The position numbers and the translations under genes were made by a program. A DNA stretch of 64,000 nt, taken from positions 9,596,204 through 9,660,203 of the forward strand of contig NC_041019.1 in NCBI RefSeq assembly GCF_004193775.1, given 5' to 3'. The number at the start of each line of letters is the position of its first letter. Position 1 is the first letter of the stretch. Of this stretch, positions 1 through 11,895 are shown piece by piece. The DNA is from Glycine soja. Lineage: Eukaryota > Streptophyta > Magnoliopsida > Fabales > Fabaceae. The notes beneath the pieces were generated by a model. That model was not told where the DNA came from. It searched no databases and saw nothing but the letters and a program-made list of their open reading frames with translations.

Positions 1-593
1 AGAATGTATGTGACAACATTACTAAAACAATAAATTAATTAGATTTTAAATACGAAAAGTAATTATGTAGAAAGGCGTATAATTATATTTTTATGAGATA
101 CATTTATTTTATTTTTATAAAAATAATTATTTTTTAATCAAAATTTCTAGAAAATATATAACAATATTTTAAATATAATGATAAAGTTAAAATATTTTTA
201 TAAATGAAATAGAAGAAAAAAATAATTTTTATTATTTTTAATAATATTTAATTATTTAAGGCATTTAATAATTATATAATAATGTTTAAGTATTTAATTT
301 TTAGTTTTAATAATGTCAAAGCATATAATATCCTTTTTGGTAATTTTAATTATGCAAAAGATCTTCTACAATTTCATCCAAACACCATATTAATTTAAAT
401 AAGCATTTAAGAGTTTATCATCCAAACATCAAATTAACTTATGTAAAAGTAACTTTTCAGATAAGAGCTTCTTGAATAAGTTCTTTCTCTATAAGATCTT
501 TTACAATAATGCATCCAAACAGACCCTATATAAAATTGTTGAGTCCAAACATATAGTAATATGAAAAAGACAAAATGGTTAGCAGTACATTTT
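1..593. other. AT-rich stretch, no gene seen
   Basis: Very AT-rich DNA without a convincing exon, tRNA or element boundary. Text around 365-520 (phrases such as catccaaac recurring) looks like worn repeat sequence. Nothing else can be supported. Confidence 0.5.
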
Positions 594-2546
594 TTATAGA
601 GCAGTTAAATTGCTATAAACTGAACTACCCAGCATAAAATTAAATATTAAAATTAATAAGACTTGGAGAATATGAACAGCAGACACAAGCACACCATTCT
701 TAACCCCCAAGAAAAGACACGATACAATTATAATTAACATTTGATGTTTGGACAGAGACGTTTCACCAGAGTCTACAGCTTGACTTTCATTCACCGTTCT
801 ATGCTTCCTCTCAAGTAATATAAACACATTCTAATGTAACAAAATCATCACTAACAGGGTAAAAATCTCTAAAAACCTGAATCAATAGTATACACACACA
901 TATATATGACATAATATATTAGTATGTAGAAATTAGAATATCACTTTTGAATCATATCCATGTTTATGCATAAATACGTATACAATAGAGATTTATGTAA
1001 CAAACCTCAGTTCCATTGTCAGTTATTTTTATTGATTGCTTCTTTATAGCGAGGGAAGAAACCATGTTGAACAATGAAACAACATCAAGTAATATCTGCA
1101 TAGGGAAAAAGAAGGATTGAGTAACTAAACCAATAGAGCTACAAGATTAATTTACAATCACGTAGATATACTATTTACATCTTATAGTTATCTAATGCCA
1201 TCCTAATAATATCACTTTTACATTGCACCTAATTTAAAACAACTCCAGCATCAGTGTTCTGTTGGACAAGTGGAGCCAAAAATTTAAGAGGGGATGAATT
1301 AAGTTTCAAAATTTTTCTACAACAAAATTTTAACCCCCATTTTAAAATGATAGACTCAGAATGTAACAGAAGAAACAACAATATATCAATTTAATGATGT
1401 TCTTTAAACGTGCAAGATAAAATTGATTGCAATAAAATAAATAAGATAAGGGAAGAGTCGATTTATACTGGTTCGGCCACTTTCTGTGTCTACGTCCAAT
1501 CCTTAAGCAACCTACTTGAGATTTTTCACTATCTCTGTAAATCCTTTATAGACTTTGAACACACCTTGAGATTCCTCACCCTTGTGTTCAAGATTCTCCA
1601 AGAGACAACCAGTCTCTTGATTACAATTCTCCAAAAGACAACCAGTCTCTTGATTACAACTGACTTTCTAAGATGAACAGAAAGATTTATCTCCTTTAGA
1701 GTGAATGATACAAATTGAAGTTCCTAGAGGAATTTCTCTCTTTTAGAGATCATAATACAATTTGAAGTTCCTGGATGAATTCTCAATAGATTTGCAAGTG
1801 GTTGTCCAAGAGTTGTTGAGAGAGCATTTGACAATTAAGTTCTCTTAGAATATCTCTCTCTTACTTTTCAAAGTTAGATACACATATATATAGGTCTTTC
1901 GTGTCTTTTCAAAATGGTTTGAAGAGATGTGTCTTTTCAAAAAAAAATTTCTAAAATTTTTCACTGTAATCGATTACAAGTTTCTGGTAATCGATTACAC
2001 AGTTATATTTTGAAAGGTCATGACTTTTTAAATTGAATTTCAGGAGTTCCGGTAATCGATTACACATCAATGGTAATCGATTACAACTTTTAAATTCAAA
2101 TTTCAAAACCCTTCAAAAAGCTTATTTTTAAAATTATCTTCTGGTAATCAATTACACTATCTGGTAATCGATTACCAAAACCTTGGATGTTGGAAATAAT
2201 GTGTTTTGAGGAAAAAGTTTGATCATGAATTAATCTTGAAGCAATGCTTGTTTGTTGAAGCAACCTTGTATTAATCTTGAAACAATGTTTAACCTTTGAA
2301 TGTCTGTTGAAGTAATCTTGAAAGCAACCTTGTTTGATTATTCTTTGACATCATCAAAATCATGTATTTATACATTCACATGTTCCACATTAAATAAATT
2401 CCAACTTGATTAAAAATGATACAACCTGGATTAAATATAATTTGTAAACTCAAGAAACTTACTTGTTGAATTAGAACTCGGAGACGTGCAAGTAAAGCCA
2501 TAATTGTCACAGAAAATCCCATAAAAAAGATTGAGCAAACAATACT
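594..2546 (-). pseudogene. Exon-like pieces of an unidentified plant gene
   Basis: Three minus-strand pieces look like exons in order. The first is about 2463-2546, reading MALLARLRVLIQQ just before a GTAAGT donor at 2462. The second is 1006-1095, exactly 30 codons from ILLDVVSLFNMVSS to KITDNGTE, with a pyrimidine-rich acceptor ending TATGCAG and a GAG|GTTTGT donor. The third is about 594-838, starting near NVFILLERKHRTVNESQ and running to a stop. Exons 1 and 2 are both in phase 0 and join in frame. The style recalls plant proteins related to the nucleolus and neural progenitor protein (NEPRO/DUF4477) group, but that is a weak memory-based match. No start codon, promoter or further exons were found, and the first intron is filled with repeat DNA, so this may be a gene remnant or the 3' part of a larger gene. 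Confidence 0.35.
1395..2390. repeat. Dispersed repeat with GTAATCGATTAC motif cluster
   Basis: This repeat-like segment sits in the putative intron of the gene remnant at 594-2546. It has a near-exact direct repeat of about 35 bp (1593-1627 and 1629-1662, both containing gacaaccagtctcttgatta). Six copies of a 12-bp palindrome follow: GTAATCGATTAC at 1966, 1987, 2052, 2073 and 2164, plus a one-base variant (GTAATCAATTAC) at 2144. The block resembles retroelement-derived repeats common in legumes. I cannot define its ends. Confidence 0.5.
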
Positions 2547-3049
2547 AATACCTCACTATTAAATAGTCAAGGAAAGAACTTTGATGTAGCATTGTTAAAC
2601 AGATTACTCAAAATGTTCATGAAGAATACTACAGCCACTACCGACAGTAACAATGATAAAAAATTTCCAAGGGTTTGTATATTCTACTTTTCCAAAGTAT
2701 AAAGTAAAATAATGATCCGTGGATGAAATAACAGAGCAAGATATCACATTAACAATAACCAATCATAACTTGAAAAGGGCCTCCATGTTTCAATGAAGAT
2801 CGATCTCTTTGTAGAGCATCGAAATCAACATATTTTAGGACTTTAGAAAGGAAAGGGAAGAAGACGACATCAAAGTTGGCAAGTGCGAACTAAGAAGTCC
2901 ATGTTTCAATGAAGATCAATATCAACCAACAGACATGCAAAGGGAAAAATATCAACATAAATGAGTAACAAAAAGATAGACCACAAAAAAAAAATTCCAA
3001 CATAAAATTATTATATAGAATTTGTGTATGCAAGCAAACTCCTAATGTT
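2547..3049. other. Intergenic, no gene seen
   Basis: AT-rich DNA with one short direct repeat (ccatgtttcaatgaagatc at about 2783 and 2900). No open coding pattern or RNA gene is visible. Confidence 0.4.
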
Positions 3050-3150
3050 CACTACTACAAAATATAGATTTAACATCACACGATTAACATCAGCTTTTCT
3101 CAAAACTGATGTTAACTACTTGATATTAACATTAGTTATTTAAATCAATG
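3050..3150 (+). mobile_element. CACTA-type transposon terminus (truncated)
   Basis: CACTACTACAAAA at 3050-3062 is the standard plant CACTA (En/Spm) terminal motif. It is followed by subterminal inverted motifs: aacatcag and ctgatgtt form a hairpin around 3087-3116. The element stops where gypsy-derived sequence starts near 3157, and no matching opposite end was found, so only one end is present. Confidence 0.55.
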
Positions 3151-3156
3151 AACTAG

Positions 3157-3760
3157 TGAGGTAAACACAGCTTCAAGATGATCGAGGTGGGTGGCGAACG
3201 ACGGACTATATACCAATATGTTGTCGAATAAGACCGCGAAAAATTTATGGAGGAATGGCCGGAGTAACTCATTCATTGTTTCTTGGAAGGTGGATGGAGC
3301 ATTGGTCAGGCCAAATGGCATGACCTTAAACTCATAGTGGCCATGGTGGGTGCGGAACACCGTCTTTGGGATGTCGTCCTCGTGCATCCTGATTTGATGG
3401 AACCCCTGCCGGAGGTCCAGCTTTGAGAACCATGAAGCTTTGCCGATTTCATCTAAGAGTTCATCAACAGTAGGCATTGGAAACCTATCCTTAATGGTTA
3501 TGGCGTTCAGTGCTCGATAATCGACACAGTAGCGCCAGCTCTGTCCTTCTTCTTTACTAATAATACCAGAGAAGAAAAAGGGTTGTGGCTTGGGCAGATG
3601 AGATTAGCGTCGAGCATGGCGGTGACTTGGCATTCCAACTCATTTTTCTGGGAATATGGGTACCTCTAAGAACGCACGTTCACTGGGCTAGAATTGGGAA
3701 GGAGATGGATGCGGTGGGTGATGTTGCGGGGAGGGGGAAGCTGGTTGGGTTCGTGAAATA
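3157..3760 (-). pseudogene. Gypsy reverse transcriptase remnant
   Basis: RT fingers and palm are visible in two frames. The open part (3157-3477) has LDLRQGFHQIRMHEDD, the FRTHHGHYEFKVMPFGLTNAP block and the catalytic loop. The loop reads LFDNILVYS where the family has FDDILVYS, so the second catalytic Asp is Asn. The 3480-3760 part contains stops and a frameshift. The region ends abruptly after LEAVFTSL. Confidence 0.8.
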
Positions 3761-3773
3761 GGGAGGAGTAGCG

Positions 3774-4202
3774 CTAAAGAAGAAGGTCGAGTAGTGGGGG
3801 GTTATGTTTTGTAAGTAGGGGTGTGGGTGGAGTAGAGGAAGGGTAAACAAGGAAAGTGGGTTGTGGGTCAGGTACGTGGGTGAGGTGGTAAAGAGCAGAA
3901 ATGTCGTGGGTTTGGGCTAAGCGTTTAAGTTGTTGGGCCGATGCTGGGCTGGGTAGCATGGGAATGTCAGCACTAAGAGAAGTAGGCTGGCTTGGGAACG
4001 TGAAGCTCATCTTCAACGATGAGTAATCGGTGGTGACCGGGCCAAGTGTCTTCAGCCACTGGACCCCGAGGACTATATCGGCGCCACTGATGGGTAATTG
4101 AAACAAATCCACAGCAAAGGAGAATCCCTGAATCGTGATCGGAACCGAAGGGAACTTGGTGTTACACTCAATGGTGCTGCCATTACCAATCATGACATGC
4201 AT
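3774..4202 (-). pseudogene. Gypsy protease remnant
   Basis: This continues the pol polyprotein after a frame break. It has typical protease-domain text (FPVSISGADIVLGVQWL-like: LPISGADIVLGVQWLKTLG) with the conserved ADIVLGxxWL segment. It ends in a Pro-rich linker that normally leads into RT. Confidence 0.7.
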
Positions 4203-4250
4203 GGTAGTGGCTGGAACCTGCTGTAACTGGAGAAAGGAAGCAAGGCGAAA

Positions 4251-5410
4251 CTAGATGAAATTATGCATACTCCCACCATCTACTAGAATAATTACCTGAT
4301 GGCGAGCAATGGTCCCATAGATTCGAAATGTTTCCAGTGTCGGCATCCTGGATAAAGCATTCAAGCTGATTTGGGGCACGTTGAGAGGTGGTTGTGGCTG
4401 GTTGGAAACTTCAGGGACAATGGATGGAGCAAGGTATGGCATGCCTATGCAATCGTCATCCTCATCTGCGATGAGCAAGTGGAGTCGTGGGCGGCAACGA
4501 TGACCTACGATCCACTTATCGTCGCAATGGTAGCAAAGGCCTTTGTCGCAGCGTACTGTGAGTTCCTCGGTGGTGAGCCTCTTAATCAGAGGTCGAGCTG
4601 GGGAGGGAACTAGAGAAGAGCTAGTGACGGGAGGTGACACCTGTGACTGATGCACAGGTGGTGTTCGAGGTGGTCGACGGCGATCTTGGAGTTTTTCCTC
4701 TTGAAGCTTTGCGAGAGTCACTGCTTGCGGCAACGACATAGGTTGAAGCACCTGAACCTCTCGCCGGAGCTCCGGGTATAACCCTGAAATAAAACAACTC
4801 AACAAAGAAGGTGAAGACAGTCCAATGATACGATTAGCTAAGCATTCAAATTCTGTTAAGTAATCATTAACAGAACCGCGTTGTTGTAATTTAAAAAGAG
4901 CCCCTTGTGGATCTTCATAAAATGTAGGAGAAAATCTGGATTCCAAAGCTTGGAGTAGCGCCGGCCAAGAGGAAATGAATCCGTTGCGGGTCATCCATTG
5001 GTACCATGAAAGCGCTGGACCATCCATATAGAAGGAGGCTACGGTGATCCTCTCTTGGTCAGGCAAGCCTTGGTAGTCGAAGAATTGACTGATTTTGAAA
5101 ATCCATCCCACATGGTCCTGCCCATCGAAACGAGGAACGTCAAGCTTCATATGCGGTTTTGGAGTGGGTGGCAAAGGTGAGGTGGTGTGCGGGGGTGGTT
5201 GAGGGGTGGGGGTTGGAATGGTTAAGGCGACGAGGTGTTCGAGAACAGAGTCGAGTTTGGTGGTCATGGAGGTTTGTGTTTGGGCGAGGTTGGCGTGGTT
5301 CTGGGATAAGGTTGCTTGAGCTTGGGTGAGGCGGTGTACGGCTTCCTCCAGGCGGTCAAGGGTGGCCTGGCGGGTATTATGTTCTGGGATGGTGGTTACT
5401 GAACGGAGAT
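4251..5410 (-). pseudogene. Gypsy gag with zinc knuckle and protease start
   Basis: The frame is open from about 5410 through 4251. It includes a Pro/Thr-rich segment, the retrotransposon gag domain (around WYQWMTRNGF and the FSPTFYEDPQGALFKLQQ segment) and a degenerate zinc-knuckle-like CYHCDDKWIVGHRC. It ends at the protease active-site region, which reads LVDGGSMHNFI where active retropepsins have D-S/T-G. The frame then breaks. An internal ATG at 5267 is not necessarily the real start, because the frame continues upstream with a coiled, Gln-rich segment. Confidence 0.75.
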
Positions 5411-5449
5411 GGTGGGTCGGACCAAAAATGCTATGAACTTCTACTGCTA

Positions 5450-5762
5450 AAAGGCTACAGGCGATAATGGAAACTATGAATAAGCTTTTTCATATATTTC
5501 ATGGTATGGAAAGCGTACATTTATAGTAATAGCAGATGTAAATATGTTACAATCAGTCTAGCCTGTCACCTAGTGCCCGACATTCCTAACAACCCTACAC
5601 GTAATCACGTAAATATCCAGGCCTTGTGCAAGTGCGGTTATTGCCACGTGCGGGTTCCTCTGTGTGTGCCTCTTGCATGGGAGCCTCGAATATTCTAGAT
5701 GCATGTGGGATTTGCGTGGCGCTATCACTATCACAGAGCATGGTGTGAGATTAATATACAAA
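5450..5762 (-). repeat. Probable 5' LTR of the gypsy element
   Basis: On the minus strand this lies just upstream of gag and begins near TGTATATTAATC (5762). It carries a TATA-like ctataaatg, and a leader leads into gag. No second LTR exists in the window, so both ends are approximate. Confidence 0.4.
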
Positions 5763-6386
5763 CAACTTCGAAGAGAACATTAAACAACACTAGCCATGGA
5801 CACTAAACGCTTATTTTCACAGCACACAATTACAATAACCATTAACCATGAAAGAATGATTATTGGCAGAGAGCAGAGACATGGAAAATAATACACATTA
5901 AGCGTTAAATAGAAATCTTGCTTTCTGTCTGATTTTTTAGCATAACCGAAATTGTGAACGCGAATGAAAACAACAGAGAGTGAAAAGAAAACGAATGAAG
6001 AATTAATGGTATCGAGAAATTGAGTTGGGAAAAATAGGGTTTCGAAGTTTAAATTCAATGACAATGTAATCCACACAGTAAGTTGCAGTGTACTCAGATT
6101 TGGCGTCTGGTGCTCTCTTCAATCTTCCACTGATTTGATTACTATTTTTTTTTTTGTATTAGTTGTGTTTCTACCAAAACCTTAATCGTCGTTCACACGG
6201 TAGCGTGTGTAAATGTATTTTTGGCTCCAATCAGCTTCACAGTGAGACTGAGAAAGAAAAGTTTTCGATGGTGGCAGGACAGAAAGGTTAGGGTTTTTAT
6301 TCACATGTACGTGCCACGTGCCACTTTTCCCTTTATGTCATTTTATTTATTATTAATTTAATTATTAAAGAGTATCCAATGGATAA
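5763..6386. other. Intergenic, no gene seen
   Basis: Contains a short poly-T tract near 6147 and two cacgtg (G-box-like) cores near 6308-6321. No coding exon or RNA gene could be supported. Confidence 0.4.
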
Positions 6387-6395
6387 TACCATAAA

Positions 6396-6867
6396 GGCAA
6401 AATTGCATTTTGGCTCCCCAATTTATCTTCAGTTTCGAATTTGGTCCCCAAGTAATTTAATTCATGAATTGGATCCTCCTATTTTGTAAAATCGTGCAAT
6501 GTTGGTCCCCCAGGTCACAATTGGACGTTGACCGTTAGTAAGTGACGTTAACGGCCACGTGTCACGTTTTATATTAGATGGTGACTACCACGTGTCATGT
6601 TCTGATTGGATATTAATTCCATGAAAGATGAAATGCATTGTTGTCTTCATTGACCAATCAAAACATGACACGTGACAACCATCATCCAATAAGAATGTGA
6701 CATGTGACAATCAACATTCCTTTGTAACGGTCAACGTCCAATTGTGGTCTGGGGGACCAACATTGCACGATTTTATAAAATAGGAGGACTCAATTTGTGA
6801 ATTAAATTACTGGGGGACCACAACCGAAACTGAAGATAAATGGAGGGACCAAATTTACAATTTTGCC
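6396..6867. mobile_element. 472-bp foldback element, 9-bp TSD
   Basis: Long terminal inverted repeats begin ggcaaaattgc and end acaattttgcc. The inverted copies extend over about 150 bp per side (for example gttggtcccccag at 6500 and ctgggggaccaac at 6748). The element is bounded by identical 9-bp direct repeats TACCATAAA at 6387-6395 and 6868-6876. A 9-bp TSD with long TIRs indicates a Mutator-like non-autonomous element. The inner part holds a second inverted set rich in acgtgtcac and gtgacacgtg. It has no coding capacity. Confidence 0.85.
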
Positions 6868-6876
6868 TACCATAAA

Positions 6877-8109
6877 AGAGTATCTAAAGTTTAAGTTGAT
6901 AAAATTATTTTACATTTACTAGGGTATGTGCCTTTCTTCACATTTTAAATAAAAATAAATAGAAAAAAATTAGAAATTAAAAAATAAAAAATAAATCTAA
7001 TAAAAATAACTAACAAACATGAGAGTAGTTGATAATTATTAAAAGAGAGTAGTTGAAGTTTAAAAATTAAAAAAAAATCTAAAATTTATGGATATCTAAA
7101 GGAATATTTTGTTTATTAATAGTATAGATTATATTAATTTTATGTTATTTTATTAATATCGTTATAGTTATCTTTAACCATTTAATTCTAAAATTATTAA
7201 TTTCATTATTCTAAGTGTATTCAAATGTTAAAATTATGATTTTCTCATTATCCAATGTTATTTTAACTTATTATATTATAGTTCTAATTGTTTTGGTTAC
7301 TAAGTATAATTATTTGACTTATTTTCGTACAATCCATTAAAAACTTATTTCTAAAATAAATTAGTAATTTAGTAATTTTTTCTAAAAACAAAGAGAGAAT
7401 TTGTGTCCCACGATTCCATCACCGACCCTTTTCTCAACTTACCAAATTCGTAAACCCTACTTCACAAAAAATTTCCTCTCTTGAAAGATGGAATATTTTT
7501 TATTTTATTCACTATTAATTGTGAGTATATAAGAAATATATATAGAATATAGAAGAATAACACTCTAGATTATATATTAAATTATCTACAACTTGAATTA
7601 AATTGTAACAAGTTACAACTAATTGTTGTGTCATATCAGCCATCTAACTTGTTTCCACAAGATGAAGACGGTGAAGACAATGCTAATCTTGTTTATTAGA
7701 AATTTGTGATGTGAAAATATAAGATATCTCTAGTGTAAAGGTTCACACATTAATGAAAGTCAACAGACATAAACTTAATCATTAACTAAAAGCAAACACA
7801 TTAAACACCATAAGACATAAGCAAAAAGATTTAATCACCTAAAGGCAAAAACAAGAAGGACTTATCCATCAGGATTGATTTTGGATGAAGAACACGTTAT
7901 CTGATCCTCGTTACATAGTCAAGAAGTTCTGACTTCAAGAAGATGAGTCATTTGATAATTGAAAGAAACTAAATTTGATGATAGATTGGAAACAATGGTG
8001 AGTGATCACGAGGGAAAAACAATAAAGAAAAAGGATGGATTTGATTATTAAGCTCCTGATTATATGATATCATATTGAAAGAAGGAATAACTATGATTTT
8101 ATTCACTAT
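6877..8109. other. AT-rich intergenic DNA
   Basis: AT-rich to about 7560, then mixed sequence. No coding pattern, RNA gene or clear element boundary found. Confidence 0.4.
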
Positions 8110-9105
8110 TAATGTGAGTGTGCTACATTCGTTAAATTGCATCCTCAAAGGTGCTCCAAGAACACTCACGTCCTATTAGGATTTAAGAACAATGAAAGCA
8201 GGTATTGTTCCGCACCTTGCTCCATACATGATTTACTCGAGAACCCATTATCCACTGTTGTTGGTAGCTACCCATTGAATCACGATTGCACTGTCTTGGG
8301 TGTCTGCAATGGACTGGTTTGCTTCCAACATTATTATTATTATTGCTATTTACTAGTATAGAGATGATCATGATCATGATGATTTTGTAAAATACTGGTT
8401 CCAATTTTGGAACCCGGCCACAATATCCGAAGATTCGCCAAGCATACGTTTTCATTTGAGCGATTATCCTTCCTGGCATTCACGTATGTTTGGGTTTGGG
8501 TACAATGATTGGAGTGACACTTACCAAGTAGTTCTTTTGGATATTAAACCATAGAAAATGGAGGTGAGAGTTCACTGCTAGGGCGACACTTGTTGGAGAA
8601 ATGGTTTAACCTGCCCTTCATTTCCCATTTCGGGACAACATGGAGCGTTTGTGAGTGGCAGTGGCACCCTTAACTGGATAGCACTTCCCAAGCTGAGTTC
8701 TTGTTATCAATATCAATGGGATAACGTTGCTGTCAATGAGTTGGTGATTTTTTCTTTTTATCTAAAGGATGAGACGTACAGGTATTTTATTTGTCAATGC
8801 CTGATGGTCTTATTGAAGCAGTCCCTTCTTGGTCGTCTTTACTCGAGGTTTTGAAGGGTTGCCTATGTTTTTCTCATTATCACAGGAGAACCCATGCATT
8901 TTAGTTTTTGGCTAATGAGGGAGTTTGGAAATGAAAAATCTTTGACTCACTTGCTTAATACAAGTTATGAGCAACTTCAAATTGATAACTTCTATCCACT
9001 TATTCCATCGATTTTGTGCATGTCTGAATATGATAATGTCATGTTGCTGGCAAACCACGGATGTGAACATTTATTGTGTATGATGTTTGATACAATAGAA
9101 TAGAT
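8110..9105 (+). pseudogene. F-box (F-box-associated domain) pseudogene
   Basis: Translated pieces match the C-terminal part of plant F-box/FBA (CPR1-like) proteins. They run in order TFVKLHPQRCSKNTHVLL, CSIHDLLENP, LGVCNGLVCFQ, then FGFGYNDWSDTYQVVLL in another frame, then GTLNWIALP and, in a third stretch, FWLMREFGNEKSLTHLL and LLANHGCEHLLCMMFD. Several frame changes and stops interrupt it (near 8359, 8552, 8852 and 9101). No F-box domain or start codon precedes it, since homology starts mid-protein. In intact relatives the F-box would bind SKP1 in an SCF ubiquitin ligase. This copy cannot encode a protein. Confidence 0.8.
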
Positions 9106-10891
9106 CGATCGGTGTGAACATTTCAACAACGGTGAAAAGTGAGGCAGTTTTTTGTCATGTGATTATGTTCAAAGCTTGGTTTTGCCATATCGAAACTAAG
9201 GTACCCTAACTTTTGCTTATACAAGTGGTTTCAGAAGCTTGAATTTATGTTAAATTGTGTAATTATGTAACTGGCTTTGATGATATATATGCACTATGCA
9301 ACATGTATGTGTTAATAATAATATAGATTAATTGTTCTTTTTGAAAAGTTATTGGATTAATTGGTCATATTCCATGATTATTTTACTGAGACGCTTCACT
9401 AATGTCATCATTTATACAGTTTGTGGATACTGGATTGGGTTTCTCTAGGCCACTGTCTCTTGGGATTCTAGTTCTTCTCTGCTTCCACTCACATGCTTAA
9501 AGTTTAGTTTTACGACATAGTTAGTATTGGTCTCAGTACTTGAATATCTTGCGATGAAGAAGGTACAGTGTTTTGGGGATTATCCTATACTTTTTTTTTA
9601 TCACTCATCACCAATTTAACTACACATTTCCACAAATATCTACAGGGATACATAGGTTTTGTTTTTTCCTTTTTGCCTTCTATTAATTATGAATCCATGG
9701 CACATTTCACAATTAACATTCATCCTGTGATGCTTACTAGAAAATATTTAAGCTTGAGTTTGTCATTATACTTGACTACCTATAAAATCACTGCATATGC
9801 TAGCTACTTGAAGTTTACGTTCTACCAAAGTAATGCTAACGATAACGAAAAGTTTCACTTTCTGTTTGTTTTAATGTAAGCCAGCAATTTCTGATTTTTT
9901 TTTAGCTTTAAATGCATTTATTGCACAATCTGGTTCTGTCAAACAGAAAAATAACAATGACGAACTTAGTATAAGACTTGGAGAAAAGTTTGGTGGTCGA
10001 CATCAAACCCTAGTAGACACCCAAGCCCCTTATAAGTGATCATACTTAGTTTGTTTTGTTTTGTTTCTTACATTTATTATATGCCATAAGTACTTTGTTT
10101 TGGTGGTTAGATAGGTGATGATTTTCCCAAAATGGAATTCATTCTCTCTGAAATATTCTTTGTGGGTTGGTCTTTGAAAAGTTTTGAACAATATGCCAGA
10201 AAAAAAGTAGAAATATTTTATTCTTCCAACTTTCATTAATTTAATTTACTTCAAAATTTTGTTACAGTTATAGAATACTCGAAATGATTTTTTTTAAAAT
10301 TTTGTTTAATGTGTAATCTCCTTTTGATTGCATGTGACTTGCTAATGGTCTTAAAAAGGCATATTTACTGTCAGTATACAGGAAATTTTTCTCTGGATCA
10401 GTCTGTCAACTGAAACTTTCACGTTTTGAACTTTCGTGTTTTATGCTTCCAAGATACAAGCTTCGAACTTATTATTGGCTATAAGGTTTCATTAGCATAC
10501 TAGGGTCTTGTTTAAAGATGTTGAGGTTGAAGCATGTGGTTCATTTTTTTTTTTACTGGAAACTTTAGATAAGTCTTCAGAAATTCAGTTTTTTGGAAAT
10601 TGAATTAGCTAAGTATATTGTTGAGCTAATCATTGAGAAGCATGTAAATGCTGAAAATATAGTTTAACTAATTTTCTGCCTTGTTCTTAGTTTAAAAGTT
10701 GGCTATCTATGCATATCAAAAGCTTTATTAGAGAAGTTTTCTGCAAATTGCATGTAAGAAATATTTTACATTTTTTTAACATTTGTTACATATTTATTTA
10801 ATCACAAATTAATTGACAAACATACTGGCTTGTTGTATGGAAGTTAAAAATATACAATGCTGCATATGTTTTTAGTTCTGCTGGAACTTAA
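9106..10891. other. Intergenic, no gene seen
   Basis: Includes short open frames without recognisable domains (for example 9568-9879, low-complexity with few charged residues). Nothing supports a gene. Confidence 0.4.
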
Positions 10892-10900
10892 TTATTATTA

Positions 10901-11514
10901 GATTAAATTACTCTTTTGTTCTCTCTTGTTTTATTGTCCCTATAATTTAAAAGTGGTTTTTTAGTTCATATAATTTACATTTTAATTCTCTTTTAATTCC
11001 TATAATTTTAAAAGTAGTTTTTTTAGTCCTTATAATTTATATTTTAATTCTCTTTCAGTCTCTCTATAATTTGAAAGTGATCTTTTTAGTCCCTATACTA
11101 TATATTTTAATTCCATTTTAGTTCTTATCATCAAAATATGAGAAATATTATCAATTACAATTAACTACAAAAATATTAATAAGTAATTTGTAACTAATTT
11201 ATCGTAAGATAATTTATAATAAAAAAATAATTGATAATTTATAACTAATTTGTAGTTAATTATTTTTATAATTTTTGTAATAAAGACTAAAAGGTAATTA
11301 AAATATAAATTATAAAGACTAAAAATATCACTTTTAAATTATAAGGATTAAAAGAGAATTAAAATATAAAGTATAAGGATTAAAAAGAATACTTTTAAAC
11401 TACACGGTCTAAGAAAATTAAAATGTAAACTATATAGACTAAAAACACCACTTTCAAATTATAAAGACTAAAAAAATAACATAAAATTATAGAAATCAAA
11501 TGAATAATTTAATC
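10901..11514. mobile_element. 614-bp foldback element, 9-bp TSD
   Basis: Starts gattaaattactcttttg and ends as its inverse (caaatgaataatttaatc). The two halves are long imperfect inverted repeats of the agtccctataatttaaaagtg type. Flanking 9-bp direct repeats TTATTATTA are at 10892-10900 and 11515-11523. The repeat flank is simple sequence, so the TSD is a little less certain than in the other foldbacks. It has no coding capacity. Confidence 0.75.
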
Positions 11515-11895
11515 TTATTATTATTTTGTTTGCACATGTGCAAGCACTTCCACACAGATTTCAGAATCAATTAGAATTGGATGAATGTTTTCTAATTTTA
11601 TACCTGACAATGTTATTACTGTAGAATCTCATTTATAAGAACACAGCTCTTGCCTTACAAGCTTGTATTATTGACATCATTACAAGCTTGTATTATTGAC
11701 ATCATGGTTGAAGCTAATTAATTTCCTTTCGTATATAAAGGGATATGGCTGCACGTTTGAACATGATGTATTTACTTTTTTCCTTAGTGTCTTTGTTTTT
11801 AGTTTTACTATGTTGCAGTTTTTGTTGTTCTTGGTTGATGCGCCTACCTCACCTTATTAATCATTATACTTATAATAGAGTCTTATTATTCTTTT

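Larger units (their letters stand above)
3157..5762 (-). mobile_element. Truncated Ty3/gypsy LTR retrotransposon
   Basis: On the minus strand the order is probable 5' LTR (about 5450-5762, with a ctataaatg TATA-like site near 5518), gag (4251-5410), protease (3774-4270) and the first part of reverse transcriptase (3157-3760). RNase H, integrase and the 3' LTR are missing. The break falls inside the RT region, next to the CACTA end. The coding region has frame changes and stops, so it is dead. Family assignment rests on gag, protease and RT motifs typical of plant gypsy elements. Confidence 0.8.

Noticed and set aside
1410..1676. 88-codon open frame
   Set aside because: Lies in repeat DNA and spans a direct duplication; no domain and no conservation visible.
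9568..9879. 103-codon open frame
   Set aside because: Low-complexity composition typical of AT-rich non-coding DNA; no homology recognised.
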